From positions 1-64,000 of the forward strand of contig JAFLCG010000004.1 in the NCBI GenBank assembly GCA_017303635.1: a stretch of 64,000 nucleotides of DNA. The letters run 5' to 3'. The stretch is from Anaerolineae bacterium (GTDB taxonomy: Bacteria; Chloroflexota; Anaerolineae; Aggregatilineales; Phototrophicaceae). The notes beneath the pieces are model-generated. The model searched no databases and was not told where the DNA came from. It was given only the letters and a program-made list of their open reading frames with translations. Below, in pieces: positions 17,600 to 26,843 of this stretch; the first letter of the stretch is position 1, and every line of letters begins with the position of its first letter. A program made the position numbers and the translations under genes.

Positions 17600-20566
17600 A
17601 TGTTGGAGGTCAGAGAAAACTTATCTCTTGAACACCTCTGCTTTGCAACCATTCTCTGGCTTCCAACCAGAGAAGTGATCTATGCCAATGAATTGGTCTT
17701 ACGGTTGCTGAACAACACAACGACCTCTTTTCAAGGGAGATTTCTGGATCATTGCATCCATCCGGATGATCGGCCAGCCTTTGCCGCCTATCAGGTCCGG
17801 CTATTAAACTTACCCCCTCAACAGATTTTGACCATCCAGTTGCGTTTGCAATGTGGAACGGACGACTGGCGCTACGTCGATATTGCTTCTCGTAATCTGC
17901 TGAGCGTGCCGGAAGTGGGCGCGCTGGTCTCCCAGTTGACCGATCTCAGTGAACGCTGGGAACAGGATCAGATGACGCGGCAAATGCAGTCAACGGCGGA
18001 GGTATTGGTCAACCTGACGCTGGGACTGGAAACCCTGTATACGGTCGAAGATATATTGAGCGAATCCCTGCATCAGGCCGGTAAGCTCATCAAATACGAT
18101 ACCGCCCAATTCACCCTGGTTGAAGGGAATTCGCTGCGACTCGGTGCCAGTTCTGGTTGCGATGCCTGTGAGGCAGTTTCCACCCGCTTTGAGCCGGCTC
18201 AATCCCCACTGGATCAGGCCGTACTCGAATCATCCACCGCCATCGTACAGGCCAATATCGAACTGGGAACTTATGGACGCTGCCTGAACTGCCCAACCAG
18301 CGCGAACAGTTCACTTTCGGTACCAGTGAGCGCGTTCAGCCAGATCATCGGTGTCCTTCATTTTTTCAGCGACCAGCCCAATGCTTACTCCCAGTCCGAT
18401 GCTTTCGCCCTGCTGCCGCTGACCCATGTCGTCGCCCTGGCAGTGACCAAGGCCTACGCCTACGAACAAGCCCAGCGGGAGGTCAATGAGCACAACGCGA
18501 CCCATCTGCAGTTGCTCAAACGCAACCGCGAACTTGACCTGATTGCCAGCACGCTTCGCAGCGCCAGCTCGCGCCTGGATGTCCACCAGATTCTGGAAGA
18601 CACCTGTCGCTTACTGGTGGATTGGCTAGGCTTTGACTTTGGAGCTTCCGGTCTACTTTCAGATGATCGGAGTGCCATCGAACTGATTGCTGAGTACAAC
18701 CGTATTCCCCGTCCCACCGTGATCGGGCTAGCCCTGGCGGTCGATGGAAACACGGCCTCTGAATATGTGCTGCGAACCCGCGAAATCTTCGTGTCGACGC
18801 ACATTCAGTCTGAATACAAAGTAGACGCCCTTCAGAAAATTATGAACGAACGGGGTACGCAGACCCTGATTGTCGCACCGCTGATCGTGAAGGATCAGGT
18901 CATCGGCACCATCGGCCTGGACTCTTTGGAGTCGCGGGACGTGACCGCTGAAGAACGGGACATTGTCTCTCTGGTGATGGGAGCCATCACCCAGGCGCTG
19001 GAAAATGCCCGTCTGTACCAGGCCCTGGAAGCTGAAAAAGACCGCCTGGAACAGCGGGTACTGGAACGGACTGCCGATCTGGCGCGGGCGCGGACCAGTG
19101 TGGAATCCATTCTGGAAAGCTCGTCCGATGCCATCCTGATGGTTTCCCCGGATGGAGTCATTCATCGCAGCAACTATGCCTTGAACGCCTTATATGCACC
19201 GAAGGGTGGCATCATGACCCCCGGGTCGTTCTACGATCTGGTGCAAGAAGAAGAACATTTCGCCATCCAGATGACCATGCAGCGTGTCCTGCAAAACCGG
19301 CAACCGGAACGGGTCGAACTCACCGGACTGCGCGCTGACGGCAGTTCCTTCTATGCTCAGGTCAGCATCTCGGCCCTGAACCACCTGGAAACCACCGCCA
19401 CCCAGGGCCTGGTCATCATCATTCGGGATGTATCCGACCAAAAGCGTGCGGAGGCCGAAGTCCGCCTGACCCGCGACCAACTGCGCGCATTTATTGATTT
19501 CTCCCGATCCGGCATTGTGCTGACCGATAGCGATAATCAGGTGATCGCCGCCAATGCCCTGGGCCGAAGCGTCTTTGGGACGCTGGAGAATATTGGGGTT
19601 GCCATCCTGGCGGGGGAAGCCCGTGCATTCAAAGGGGGAGATGGTAGTTTAATCGCTGTGGAAGTCATCCCCGGTACTGAACCCGGCGCGACCGAAGCGA
19701 TTGTCGAATTACTCATCAATGGCGTCCAGCGGGCGTTCCTCATCAACCGTTTCACAGTTGGGCGGGATATCCAGGCCTTTAACGCGGTGGGGTACGTCAT
19801 CAGCGAAGTGACCGAAATCAAACGCCTGGAACAATCCCTGCGCGATTCGCTCATCAAGGAAAAAGAACTGAGCGAACTCAAGACGCGCTTCGTCTCGACC
19901 GTTTCCCATGAGTTCCGTAATCCGCTGGCGGTCGTTCGCTCCAGTACCGAGACGCTGCTCATGTATCGCGATAAGATGACGGCTGATCGAATGGATCAAA
20001 AGCTCCAGAAGATCATCGGACAGGTCGATCACCTGGGCGATATGATGGATGATGTGCTGACCCTCACCCGCGCCCAAAATTCCAAACTAGGCTTCAACCC
20101 TAAAGCGCTCGATCTGGTGAATTTCTGCAAGGATATTCTCGAAGATATTCAATCCATCCCGGGGAATGAGAACCGTATCCTGTGTGCGGCCCCCGCTGAA
20201 TTGCTGGCAGAGTTTGACCCGACTCACATGCGAAAGGTGGTTCAGAACCTCGTCTCCAACGCACTCAAGTATTCCCCACGGGAAAGCCACGTTGAGGTTT
20301 GCCTGAGCATGGATGCAACCACCATTACACTCCAAGTGACCGATCACGGCATTGGGATCACGGAAGAAGATCAGTCCCACTTGTTTGAGCCATTCTTCCG
20401 GGCATCCAATGTCGGTATGGTTGCCGGTACTGGCTTAGGACTTATCATCGCACGGAATGCGGTTGAGCTGCATGGAGGCAAGCTGACCCTCCACAGCCAG
20501 GTCGGGCAAGGGACGACCTTCTTTGTCACTTTCCCTTTTAGTCAGCCAAAAGGTGTAACACCATGA
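17600..20566 (+). CDS. Multisensor histidine kinase (PAS-GAF-GAF-PAS-PAS-HisKA-HATPase)
   Basis: 988 residues. An N-terminal PAS-like domain (about 1-120) is followed by GAF domains near 130-290 and 320-480. A coiled coil (LEAEKDRLEQRVLERTADLA) leads to a PAS near 505-625 and a diverged PAS-like segment near 630-745. HisKA carries H770 in STVSHEFRNPLAVV. The HATPase part has NLVSNALKYSP, DHGIGITEEDQ and GTGLGLIIA. No membrane segments are visible, so it should sense cytoplasmic signals, perhaps through a GAF cofactor. Its stop overlaps the start of the REC-kinase gene by 4 bases, so the two are almost certainly partners. Confidence 0.93.
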   Translation: MLEVRENLSLEHLCFATILWLPTREVIYANELVLRLLNNTTTSFQGRFLDHCIHPDDRPAFAAYQVRLLNLPPQQILTIQLRLQCGTDDWRYVDIASRNLLSVPEVGALVSQLTDLSERWEQDQMTRQMQSTAEVLVNLTLGLETLYTVEDILSESLHQAGKLIKYDTAQFTLVEGNSLRLGASSGCDACEAVSTRFEPAQSPLDQAVLESSTAIVQANIELGTYGRCLNCPTSANSSLSVPVSAFSQIIGVLHFFSDQPNAYSQSDAFALLPLTHVVALAVTKAYAYEQAQREVNEHNATHLQLLKRNRELDLIASTLRSASSRLDVHQILEDTCRLLVDWLGFDFGASGLLSDDRSAIELIAEYNRIPRPTVIGLALAVDGNTASEYVLRTREIFVSTHIQSEYKVDALQKIMNERGTQTLIVAPLIVKDQVIGTIGLDSLESRDVTAEERDIVSLVMGAITQALENARLYQALEAEKDRLEQRVLERTADLARARTSVESILESSSDAILMVSPDGVIHRSNYALNALYAPKGGIMTPGSFYDLVQEEEHFAIQMTMQRVLQNRQPERVELTGLRADGSSFYAQVSISALNHLETTATQGLVIIIRDVSDQKRAEAEVRLTRDQLRAFIDFSRSGIVLTDSDNQVIAANALGRSVFGTLENIGVAILAGEARAFKGGDGSLIAVEVIPGTEPGATEAIVELLINGVQRAFLINRFTVGRDIQAFNAVGYVISEVTEIKRLEQSLRDSLIKEKELSELKTRFVSTVSHEFRNPLAVVRSSTETLLMYRDKMTADRMDQKLQKIIGQVDHLGDMMDDVLTLTRAQNSKLGFNPKALDLVNFCKDILEDIQSIPGNENRILCAAPAELLAEFDPTHMRKVVQNLVSNALKYSPRESHVEVCLSMDATTITLQVTDHGIGITEEDQSHLFEPFFRASNVGMVAGTGLGLIIARNAVELHGGKLTLHSQVGQGTTFFVTFPFSQPKGVTP

Positions 20567-21672
20567 CAACGATTATGATCGTTGAAGATGAAGCGAGTCT
20601 GCGAGAAGAAATTGTCGAGATGCTGGGGTTTGAAGGCTATGATGTCATTCAGGCCGAGCATGGTGTAGCAGCCCTGCGGCTGCTGGAACGGCAGATTCCT
20701 GATCTGATCATCAGTGACATCTCCATGCCGGATATGGATGGGTATACCCTGTTGGAACGGGTACGGACCACACCGACCATCAGCCTGATCCCGTTCATCC
20801 TGCTCACCGCCCACGCCGAGCGCTCATTTGTCCGTCATGGGATGGAGTTAGGCGCGGATGACTACATTCCCAAGCCGTTCACCTCGGCTGAACTGCTGGC
20901 TGCCGTCAAGAGCCGCATCGGGCGCGTTTACCTGCAATCAGAGGCCATTCAAAAACAGTTAGATGTCCTGAAATCGCAATTGGCTCACCGCATCACCCAC
21001 GAACTACGGACCCCGCTGGTATCCATCCGTATGGTTTCGGACATCATCGAACGGCGAATATCCCATTTGGGGAACGGGGAACTCACAGAACTACTGCATC
21101 TGCTGACCCAGGGGGCAGACCGCTTGACCCATGTGGTCGAGCAGATGGTGTTCCTTACGCAGTTGGAAGAAGGAGCGCTCACCTCCGAAACCATTCAGAA
21201 TAATGACCTGACAGTTGATCTGTGGACGATGATGACCGCAGCCATTGACCTGAGCCGCCGCTATGCCTACCGCAACCATGACAAACCCATCGAGACGCAA
21301 CTGCATGACCAGCGCGCGACCATTCGCTGCCATGCCCAAAGCCTGCGCCACGCCTTTGCCGAAGTCATCTCCAACGCGCTGAACTTCGCGGTTGAGGGGG
21401 CAACAGTTCATATCTCCGGTTGGAAAGCGGAAGGACAAGTGTGGGTCACCATTCTGGATAGCAGCACCGGCACGGCCACAACGCCGGAAGGTGAAGCCGG
21501 GGATGCCTTCTTCCAGCCCGATCGCAAGCAAAAGGAACAGCAGGGCTTAGGCTTGGGCCTGCATATTGCCACCATGATTGTCGAGGTGCATGGGGGACAT
21601 CTGGAATTCACCTCCATACCCAATCGGGGTACCCAGGTGACCATCAATCTACCCATGATTGCTGCCCGCTGA
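20563..21672 (+). CDS. Response regulator-histidine kinase hybrid (REC-HisKA-HATPase)
   Basis: 369 residues. A receiver domain (1-120) with phospho-acceptor D52 in LIISDISMPDMDG and lysine in PKPF is followed by HisKA with H146 (HRITHELRTPL) and a HATPase domain. The N box ISNALNFA and G2 QGLGLGLHIA are present. G1 reads LDSSTGTA where DxGxG is usual, so ATP binding may be weakened. The start codon overlaps the stop of the upstream kinase (ATGA). An input-REC/output-kinase layout implies a phosphorelay in which the upstream kinase controls this one. Confidence 0.92.
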   Translation: MTTIMIVEDEASLREEIVEMLGFEGYDVIQAEHGVAALRLLERQIPDLIISDISMPDMDGYTLLERVRTTPTISLIPFILLTAHAERSFVRHGMELGADDYIPKPFTSAELLAAVKSRIGRVYLQSEAIQKQLDVLKSQLAHRITHELRTPLVSIRMVSDIIERRISHLGNGELTELLHLLTQGADRLTHVVEQMVFLTQLEEGALTSETIQNNDLTVDLWTMMTAAIDLSRRYAYRNHDKPIETQLHDQRATIRCHAQSLRHAFAEVISNALNFAVEGATVHISGWKAEGQVWVTILDSSTGTATTPEGEAGDAFFQPDRKQKEQQGLGLGLHIATMIVEVHGGHLEFTSIPNRGTQVTINLPMIAAR

Positions 21673-21702
21673 GCCCGCATCAACCGGGCGACCAGACTCG
21701 CC

Positions 21703-22227
21703 TTAGCCCTTGGCTTGTGTCACCGCCAGCCGTTCGATCCGCCGCTGCAGGTATGGTGAAAAATGCCCCCGGTAACGCGCCTGGAGTTCGGGTCGCATCC
21801 AATCCGTACCCCTGACCTGCTTCCGGCAAGTTGGCTCGCCACACTGGCAGGCGAACTCGTCATACGTGCTGCCGTCGGTCATGGCATAGTCGTAACAGAC
21901 TTCCTCACCAGGCGCGATATCGCGCAGCGCCACCAGCGCAATCTGCCCACTCAACCCTGCGTTGGGATTGCAGGAATGATTGATGAAGTCACAAGGTTCA
22001 ACCTGCGCGGGTACCAGGTATAGATTCTCTTCTACCTGAACGCTCCGGCTGACGATGAGGGGATCAACCTCATGCAGTCGATCCGCCGGGACGATATCGC
22101 CAGCCCACATCACCAGCAGCTCTCCAGCCGGGATAAAAGCACGGGCAAAGACCCCATAAAAGCCTTTGTGTGGTAATTCGCGATGTTCAAGGGCGGGGGA
22201 AAAGTAAGACTTCGGCTTCCCGTTCAC
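21703..22227 (-). CDS. SET domain protein (putative protein-lysine methyltransferase)
   Basis: About 174 residues from a GTG at 22227 with AGGAG upstream; an in-frame ATG at 22341 would extend it into the promoter of the divergent MFS gene. SET core: KGFYGVFARAFIPAGELL near the start, then CDFINHSCNPNAG, then ALRDIAPGEEVCYDYAM. A post-SET cysteine cluster CQCGEPTCRKQV follows. These motifs bind S-adenosylmethionine and the target lysine in eukaryotic-type methyltransferases. Bacterial members exist but targets are mostly unknown. It converges with the REC-kinase gene, leaving 30 bases. Confidence 0.85.
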   Translation of the reverse strand: MNGKPKSYFSPALEHRELPHKGFYGVFARAFIPAGELLVMWAGDIVPADRLHEVDPLIVSRSVQVEENLYLVPAQVEPCDFINHSCNPNAGLSGQIALVALRDIAPGEEVCYDYAMTDGSTYDEFACQCGEPTCRKQVRGTDWMRPELQARYRGHFSPYLQRRIERLAVTQAKG

Positions 22228-22356
22228 GAGCTTATGGCTCCTCTCGTAAACAAAAAGTGACGCACCCACTGGCACGCCGCGCCGGATTATAACCAATCTC
22301 CGCCGAAAGACGGAGATCGCTCGCGAACAAATCCGGCACAAGTTTCGTAAAGGGAA

Positions 22357-22376
22357 CTTGTAATGTCACTTACAAG
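22357..22376. promoter_or_regulatory. Inverted repeat CTTGTAA-N6-TTACAAG upstream of the MFS gene
   Basis: Perfect 7-bp arms with a 6-bp spacer, ending 9 bases before the ATG at 22386 and touching its GGGGGAG ribosome site. The layout suits a repressor operator. No repressor gene is adjacent. Confidence 0.45.
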
Positions 22377-22385
22377 GGGGAGCGC

Positions 22386-23723
22386 ATGAGCCGGTTACGA
22401 ACTTTTTATACCATTCTGATTACGCAGGCCATTTCCCAGATCGGCAGCCAGATGACCGGGTTGGCGATTGGGATCTGGCTTTTCCAGCAGACTGGCGATG
22501 TCACCCCGCTGGCGCTGGTGTCCTTCTTTTCACTGATCCCCAATGTGTTGCTGGCAAATATAGCGGGTTTAGTCGCTGACCGGCTTGACCGGCGCTGGAT
22601 CATGGCGCTGGCGGATAGCGGCGCGGCGGTCGGCTCTCTGATCTTGATGGGCTTGTTCTTCAGTGGGGTCTTTCAGGTCTGGCATCTGTACCTCATCACC
22701 CTGTTCGTTGAATTCTGCCGCGCCTTCCAAAACCCTGCCTTCAGCGCCTCGGTCGCGCTCATGGTGCCGGATGCCCAGCGTGACCGGGCCAACGCCGTCA
22801 TGCAGTTGACCGGACCACTGGCCGGTCTGATTGCGCCGGGTTTGGCCGCCATCATCTATGCTGCCGTGGGTATCATTGGCGTATTGGCTGTCGATCTCCT
22901 GAGTTTTAGTGTAGCGATCACCGCCATGCTGCTGGCCCGCATCCCGGCTCCACCGCGTTCCGAGTCTAAACAGACGGCCTCCATCCTACGGGATTTGCTG
23001 GCGGGCTTTGCCTTCCTGCTGAAACACAAACCCATGCTGGTCATGGTCGGCTTCTTCACATTGGTCAACTTCATCGGGGTCGGGCTGGGCGTGCTGCTTA
23101 CGCCGTACCTGCTCTCGCGGATGGGGAATGATACGGGACTGATGAGCATCATCCTGACCGTGTCTCATCTGGGAGCGATTGTCGGCGGCATTGTGATCGG
23201 GGCCTGGGGCGGCACGCGCCCCCGCATTCATACAGTGATGATCGCGCTCATTCTGGCCGGGATCGTGCTGATCTTCGCGGGCATGGCCCAAGCCCCGGTG
23301 CCGTTGGGGATCACCCTGTTCCTGTTCATGGCGCTGCCGATGGCGGCCAACATCCCCTTGATGTCCATCATGCAGGCCAAAGTGCCACCGGATAAGCAGG
23401 GACGGGTTTTCGCCGCCATCGGACAACTCACGATGCTGGTCACGCCGCTGTCTCCCCTGCTGGTCGGCCCGCTGGCGGATAACGTCTTTGAGCCAGCGGC
23501 CCAGGCCGCGACCTGGAGCTTCGCCCCGCTGGTCGGCAGCGGAGCCGGAGCGGGCATGGGCCTCATGTTCGGGCTAGCCGGTATCCTGATCGCAGTGCTG
23601 GCAGCCGTCTGCTACGCCTTCCCCAGCGTGCGCCGGATGGAAGTGACCATCCCGGACTGGCAAGCCGATGCCAGTGACATTGAACCCCTGCCCACCACGG
23701 ATACCCTTCCCGTCAATGCCTGA
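22386..23723 (+). CDS. MFS transporter (MFS_3, macrolide-efflux type)
   Basis: 445 residues with about twelve membrane segments. The start QAISQIGSQMTGLAIGIWLFQQTG and the loop-2/3 motif LVADRLDRRWIMALAD are typical of the MefA/EntS-like branch of the major facilitator superfamily, which export drugs or siderophores by proton antiport. The second half has VPPDKQGRVFAAIGQL. The substrate cannot be read from sequence. Confidence 0.9.
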   Translation: MSRLRTFYTILITQAISQIGSQMTGLAIGIWLFQQTGDVTPLALVSFFSLIPNVLLANIAGLVADRLDRRWIMALADSGAAVGSLILMGLFFSGVFQVWHLYLITLFVEFCRAFQNPAFSASVALMVPDAQRDRANAVMQLTGPLAGLIAPGLAAIIYAAVGIIGVLAVDLLSFSVAITAMLLARIPAPPRSESKQTASILRDLLAGFAFLLKHKPMLVMVGFFTLVNFIGVGLGVLLTPYLLSRMGNDTGLMSIILTVSHLGAIVGGIVIGAWGGTRPRIHTVMIALILAGIVLIFAGMAQAPVPLGITLFLFMALPMAANIPLMSIMQAKVPPDKQGRVFAAIGQLTMLVTPLSPLLVGPLADNVFEPAAQAATWSFAPLVGSGAGAGMGLMFGLAGILIAVLAAVCYAFPSVRRMEVTIPDWQADASDIEPLPTTDTLPVNA

Positions 23724-23752
23724 GCGTATAGGGGCGGCCTACCGGGCCACCC

Positions 23753-24055
23753 CTATTTCCCCTTAAACGGCAACGCTTCCACGGCCTTCGCCAATTTGAC
23801 ATCGACCGCCGTGACTTTGCTTCCGGCATCGTGGGTGTTATAGCGCACCGTCACTTTGCACCAGCCAATATGGAGATCCGGGTGGTGATCTAACCCTTCC
23901 GAGACCACCCCGACAGCGCTGGCAAAGGCAATACCAGCCAGGTAGTCCTTAAACTCATAGGTCTTTTGCAGCGCATCCCGCTCGCTCGACCAACCCGGCA
24001 GGTCAAGCAGTGCGGCAGCGATTTCGTCATGGCTCAAAGGGGTGCGGTTCGCCAT
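23753..24055 (-). CDS. 4a-hydroxytetrahydrobiopterin dehydratase (PCD/DCoH)
   Basis: 100 residues from the ATG at 24055, which has an AAAGGA site; an upstream in-frame start at 24073 adds 6. Family motif EGLDHHPDLHIGWCKVTVRYNTHDAGSK (partly quoted as DHHPDLHIGW and YNTHDAG) provides the active-site histidines. It dehydrates 4a-hydroxytetrahydrobiopterin. No aromatic hydroxylase is adjacent; members can also act in molybdopterin or folate metabolism. Confidence 0.9.
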   Translation of the reverse strand: MANRTPLSHDEIAAALLDLPGWSSERDALQKTYEFKDYLAGIAFASAVGVVSEGLDHHPDLHIGWCKVTVRYNTHDAGSKVTAVDVKLAKAVEALPFKGK

Positions 24056-24206
24056 AGGGGTATCCTTTCCCAAAGTAGATGATCATGTTCAGTATAGGCA
24101 TTCACCCTTCGACCTGCGATGAATGACCCATGAGGAAGTCCTCAAAATCGGTTTTGAACACAATCACTGGATCATCCGTATAGGAGGATGTGAAGGGAGC
24201 GCGACT

Positions 24207-24806
24207 GTGACCACAGCGGAAGAAATCAACCTGCTCTGCCGGTCGCAGCAAGGCGACCTGGATGCCTTTGCGGATCTACAGGCCAGTCTGGAACCCGCCA
24301 TGCGGCGCTTCGCAGCCCGCCTGCTCGGTCGGCTGGACAATGTCGATGATGTCGTGCAGGATTCGATGATCGCGCTCTACCTGAACCTGAGCCGCATTCA
24401 TCCGCCGGAACAGCTCCGGGCATATGTCTTCCGCATTGTCCGCAACCGCTGTTATGACGACCTGCGGCGCATGAAGAAACGCGGGCTCCCCCTCTCGCTG
24501 GATGCCACCGGCGAAGACGGCCTCGATCAGCCCCTGGGGGAACTGTTGGCAGCCGATGGCTGCAGCCCGGAGGATGTAACCTGCTGGATGCTGCTGGCGA
24601 TGGAAGTCAACACGGCCATTGACCAACTGCCGGAAGTACAGCGGCAGGCGCTCATCCTCTACGCGGAGGAAAAGCTCGCCTATGAGGAGATCGCAGCGGT
24701 GATGGGCTGCAGTATTGGCACAGTCAAATCCCGCCTCTTTTACGCCAAGAAAGCGCTCCGGCAGATGCTCCCGGCAGCCACGCTCGAGGCGATAGAAGGC
24801 GAGTAG
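24207..24806 (+). CDS. RNA polymerase sigma factor, ECF type
   Basis: About 199 residues from a GTG at 24207 (GGGAG upstream); an ATG at 24123 would add 28 residues without family similarity. Region 2 contains LLGRLDNVDDVVQDSMIALYLNL and AYVFRIVRNRCYDDLRR. Region 4 contains IDQLPEVQRQALILY and the helix-turn-helix AYEEIAAVMGCSIGTVKSRLFYAKKAL. It should direct RNA polymerase to a small regulon. No anti-sigma gene is next to it; the following gene encodes a pentapeptide-repeat protein 112 bases downstream. Confidence 0.92.
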   Translation: MTTAEEINLLCRSQQGDLDAFADLQASLEPAMRRFAARLLGRLDNVDDVVQDSMIALYLNLSRIHPPEQLRAYVFRIVRNRCYDDLRRMKKRGLPLSLDATGEDGLDQPLGELLAADGCSPEDVTCWMLLAMEVNTAIDQLPEVQRQALILYAEEKLAYEEIAAVMGCSIGTVKSRLFYAKKALRQMLPAATLEAIEGE

Positions 24807-24831
24807 GAGCGACCCGCTAGGTTGCCCCTAC
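24806..24831 (-). repeat. Degenerate REP-like hairpin
   Basis: On the minus strand it reads GTAG, then GGGCAACC, a short loop and GGGTCGCTCC. It resembles the GTAG-flanked hairpins elsewhere in the window but with mismatched arms. Confidence 0.35.
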
Positions 24832-24918
24832 AGGCACCATCATCAACCAGTAACAGGCAACAATCTGGCTATAAGCCATGAAGTATCAGCTATAGACTAT
24901 CGACTGAGGACTATAACC

Positions 24919-26421
24919 ATGAACGACGACATCCGGCGCGACCTGCGCCAACTCATCGGCCCACTGAAAGCGCTCGCCGAGAGCGTCAACCGCTCGATGG
25001 ATATGGGCATGACGGCCGGGGCGGGCACCATGGCCGGACGCAGCTACCGCGCCCTGCACGGCAAAATCGCCGCGCTGTTGGCGGATGACCCCTATGTGAC
25101 CGAAGCACTGGCCCTGCCGGACGACATTGGCGAGCAGCAGTTGGCCGCCGTCCACATGGCGGTCAACCAACTGGTGCCCTATATCGAGTCGATGGTGCGC
25201 CCGCCGATGGCCCCGCCGCCTCCGCCCCTACCGCCTCGGCCGGGGATGCCACCACGCCCGCCGGGTGCACCGGTCCCCCCTGAACCGCCGATCGATGATC
25301 TGCGGAACCTGGGGCGGGAACTGCGGGATCGCATCATGAGTTCGACGCGGGATGTCCTGCGTCGGGCGATGGCCGATCTGGATGTGAAAATCGACATCGA
25401 TATGGATGATGAGGACGATACCGAAAAGCCCAAGCGCAAGGAAAAGAAGCGCATCGTCATCCTGGGTGGCAAATTCCGGGATGCCGATATGGAAGGCGTC
25501 AACCTCAGCGGGCAAGACCTCAGTGGGCAGGATATGGCCGGGGCCAACCTGCGGGAAGCCCGTTTTAGCCAGGCCAATATGCAAGGGGTCAACCTGAGCG
25601 ATGCAGTGCTGGAAGAATGTGATTTTGTCGGCACGAATCTGCAGGGGGCGAACCTGGAATCTGCTGTCATGACCGAGGCCAACTTCAACCAGGCCAACCT
25701 GCAGGGGGCCAACCTGAACGATGCCAATGCCGATGAAACGCAATTCGTGAACGCCAATCTGGAAGGCGCACAACTGAGCGAGATCAACCTGAGTGACGCG
25801 GTGCTGGCACAGTGCAACCTGCGCGGCGCAAATTTACATGATGCCAACCTGAGCGATGCCGATCTTTCCGATGCCAATCTGGAAGGTGCAGATCTGCGGG
25901 AGGCCAACCTGAGTGATGCCCGTCTGAGCCGTGCCAACCTGGCCGGGGCCGATCTCCGAGAGGCCAACCTGAGCGATGTGCAGGCAGATCACACCAACTT
26001 CGCCGGGGCAGTCCTGCGGGATGCTCACTTGAGCGACGGCGACTTCGCCGGTTCAAACTTTGCCGGAGCTTCCTTCGATGAAGCCAACCTGAGCGATGGC
26101 GACTTTGCACGTGCGAATCTGGAAGGCGCTTCCCTGCGGAACGTGGATGGGAGCGATGCCCGTCTGGTCGGCGCAAACCTCTACCGGGCGGATTTCACCG
26201 AGAGCGACCTGCGCGATGCGGACTTCACCGATGCCAACCTGACGGATGCCAATCTCTCCGGGTGCGACCTGACCGATGCCCGCCTGGTGAATGCCAATCT
26301 GACCGGCGCGAACCTAACCGCTGCCAATCTGGAGGATGCCAACTTGCGTGGGGCAACCCTGCCGGACGGGACCCTCTTCACCACGCGCGCGGATCTCAGC
26401 CGCTTCGGGGTGGAGGAGTAG
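24919..26421 (+). CDS. Pentapeptide-repeat protein with Pro-rich linker
   Basis: 500 residues. The N-terminal part (1-93) is predicted helical and unrecognised. A proline-rich linker (about 94-125) and an acidic-basic stretch (DIDMDDEDD, then KPKRKEKKR, about 155-178) come next. Then roughly 290 residues of A(N/D)Lxx pentapeptide repeats form a right-handed quadrilateral beta-helix (first clear repeat at VNLSGQDLSGQDMAGANL). Such helices mimic DNA or scaffold proteins. Recurrent ANLSDA blocks point to expansion by duplication. The position after the sigma gene suggests it is a target or partner of that factor. Confidence 0.9.
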   Translation: MNDDIRRDLRQLIGPLKALAESVNRSMDMGMTAGAGTMAGRSYRALHGKIAALLADDPYVTEALALPDDIGEQQLAAVHMAVNQLVPYIESMVRPPMAPPPPPLPPRPGMPPRPPGAPVPPEPPIDDLRNLGRELRDRIMSSTRDVLRRAMADLDVKIDIDMDDEDDTEKPKRKEKKRIVILGGKFRDADMEGVNLSGQDLSGQDMAGANLREARFSQANMQGVNLSDAVLEECDFVGTNLQGANLESAVMTEANFNQANLQGANLNDANADETQFVNANLEGAQLSEINLSDAVLAQCNLRGANLHDANLSDADLSDANLEGADLREANLSDARLSRANLAGADLREANLSDVQADHTNFAGAVLRDAHLSDGDFAGSNFAGASFDEANLSDGDFARANLEGASLRNVDGSDARLVGANLYRADFTESDLRDADFTDANLTDANLSGCDLTDARLVNANLTGANLTAANLEDANLRGATLPDGTLFTTRADLSRFGVEE

Positions 26422-26843
26422 ATTTCCACCGCCTTATCAGGGTCTTGGCGCGCACTCCACGATAAGCCACCTGTACTAGAGAGCGCCACTTGTTGGCTCG
26501 CAACGGACAATACACCCCTGTATGCGGATCCTCATACAGGGGTGCCAGCCATGTCATTGGCTAACTTGGAAAAAGCTCTGGCTATATAAACCCTGCCAGC
26601 ACTTCAGCTTGCGCTCAGTTCAAGCTGCTGAACCCAGTTGACACTTCCTCACTCCGGTCCTCTAATGCTTCTGTATAAGGCCTCATTTCTTTCTGGTTGT
26701 CCTCAATCGGTCTCGATTGTCAACCTACCTGATCCTTCTGCGAATACACTCTCCATTTTCCTGATGATCTGCCATCATCCTTTTCCAGCGGATTCCGACC
26801 CGTTATGCTAACGGTCATGCACATTCGATGGTAAAGAACGACT
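26422..26843. other. Intergenic region, hairpin only
   Basis: No gene seen. It holds one hairpin (26513-26544) and otherwise AT-richer DNA that should contain the promoter of the kinase at 26844. Confidence 0.6.
26513..26544. terminator. 12-bp stem hairpin downstream of the pentapeptide gene
   Basis: CACCCCTGTATG and CATACAGGGGTG are exact reverse complements around an 8-base loop. No T-run follows. Confidence 0.5.
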
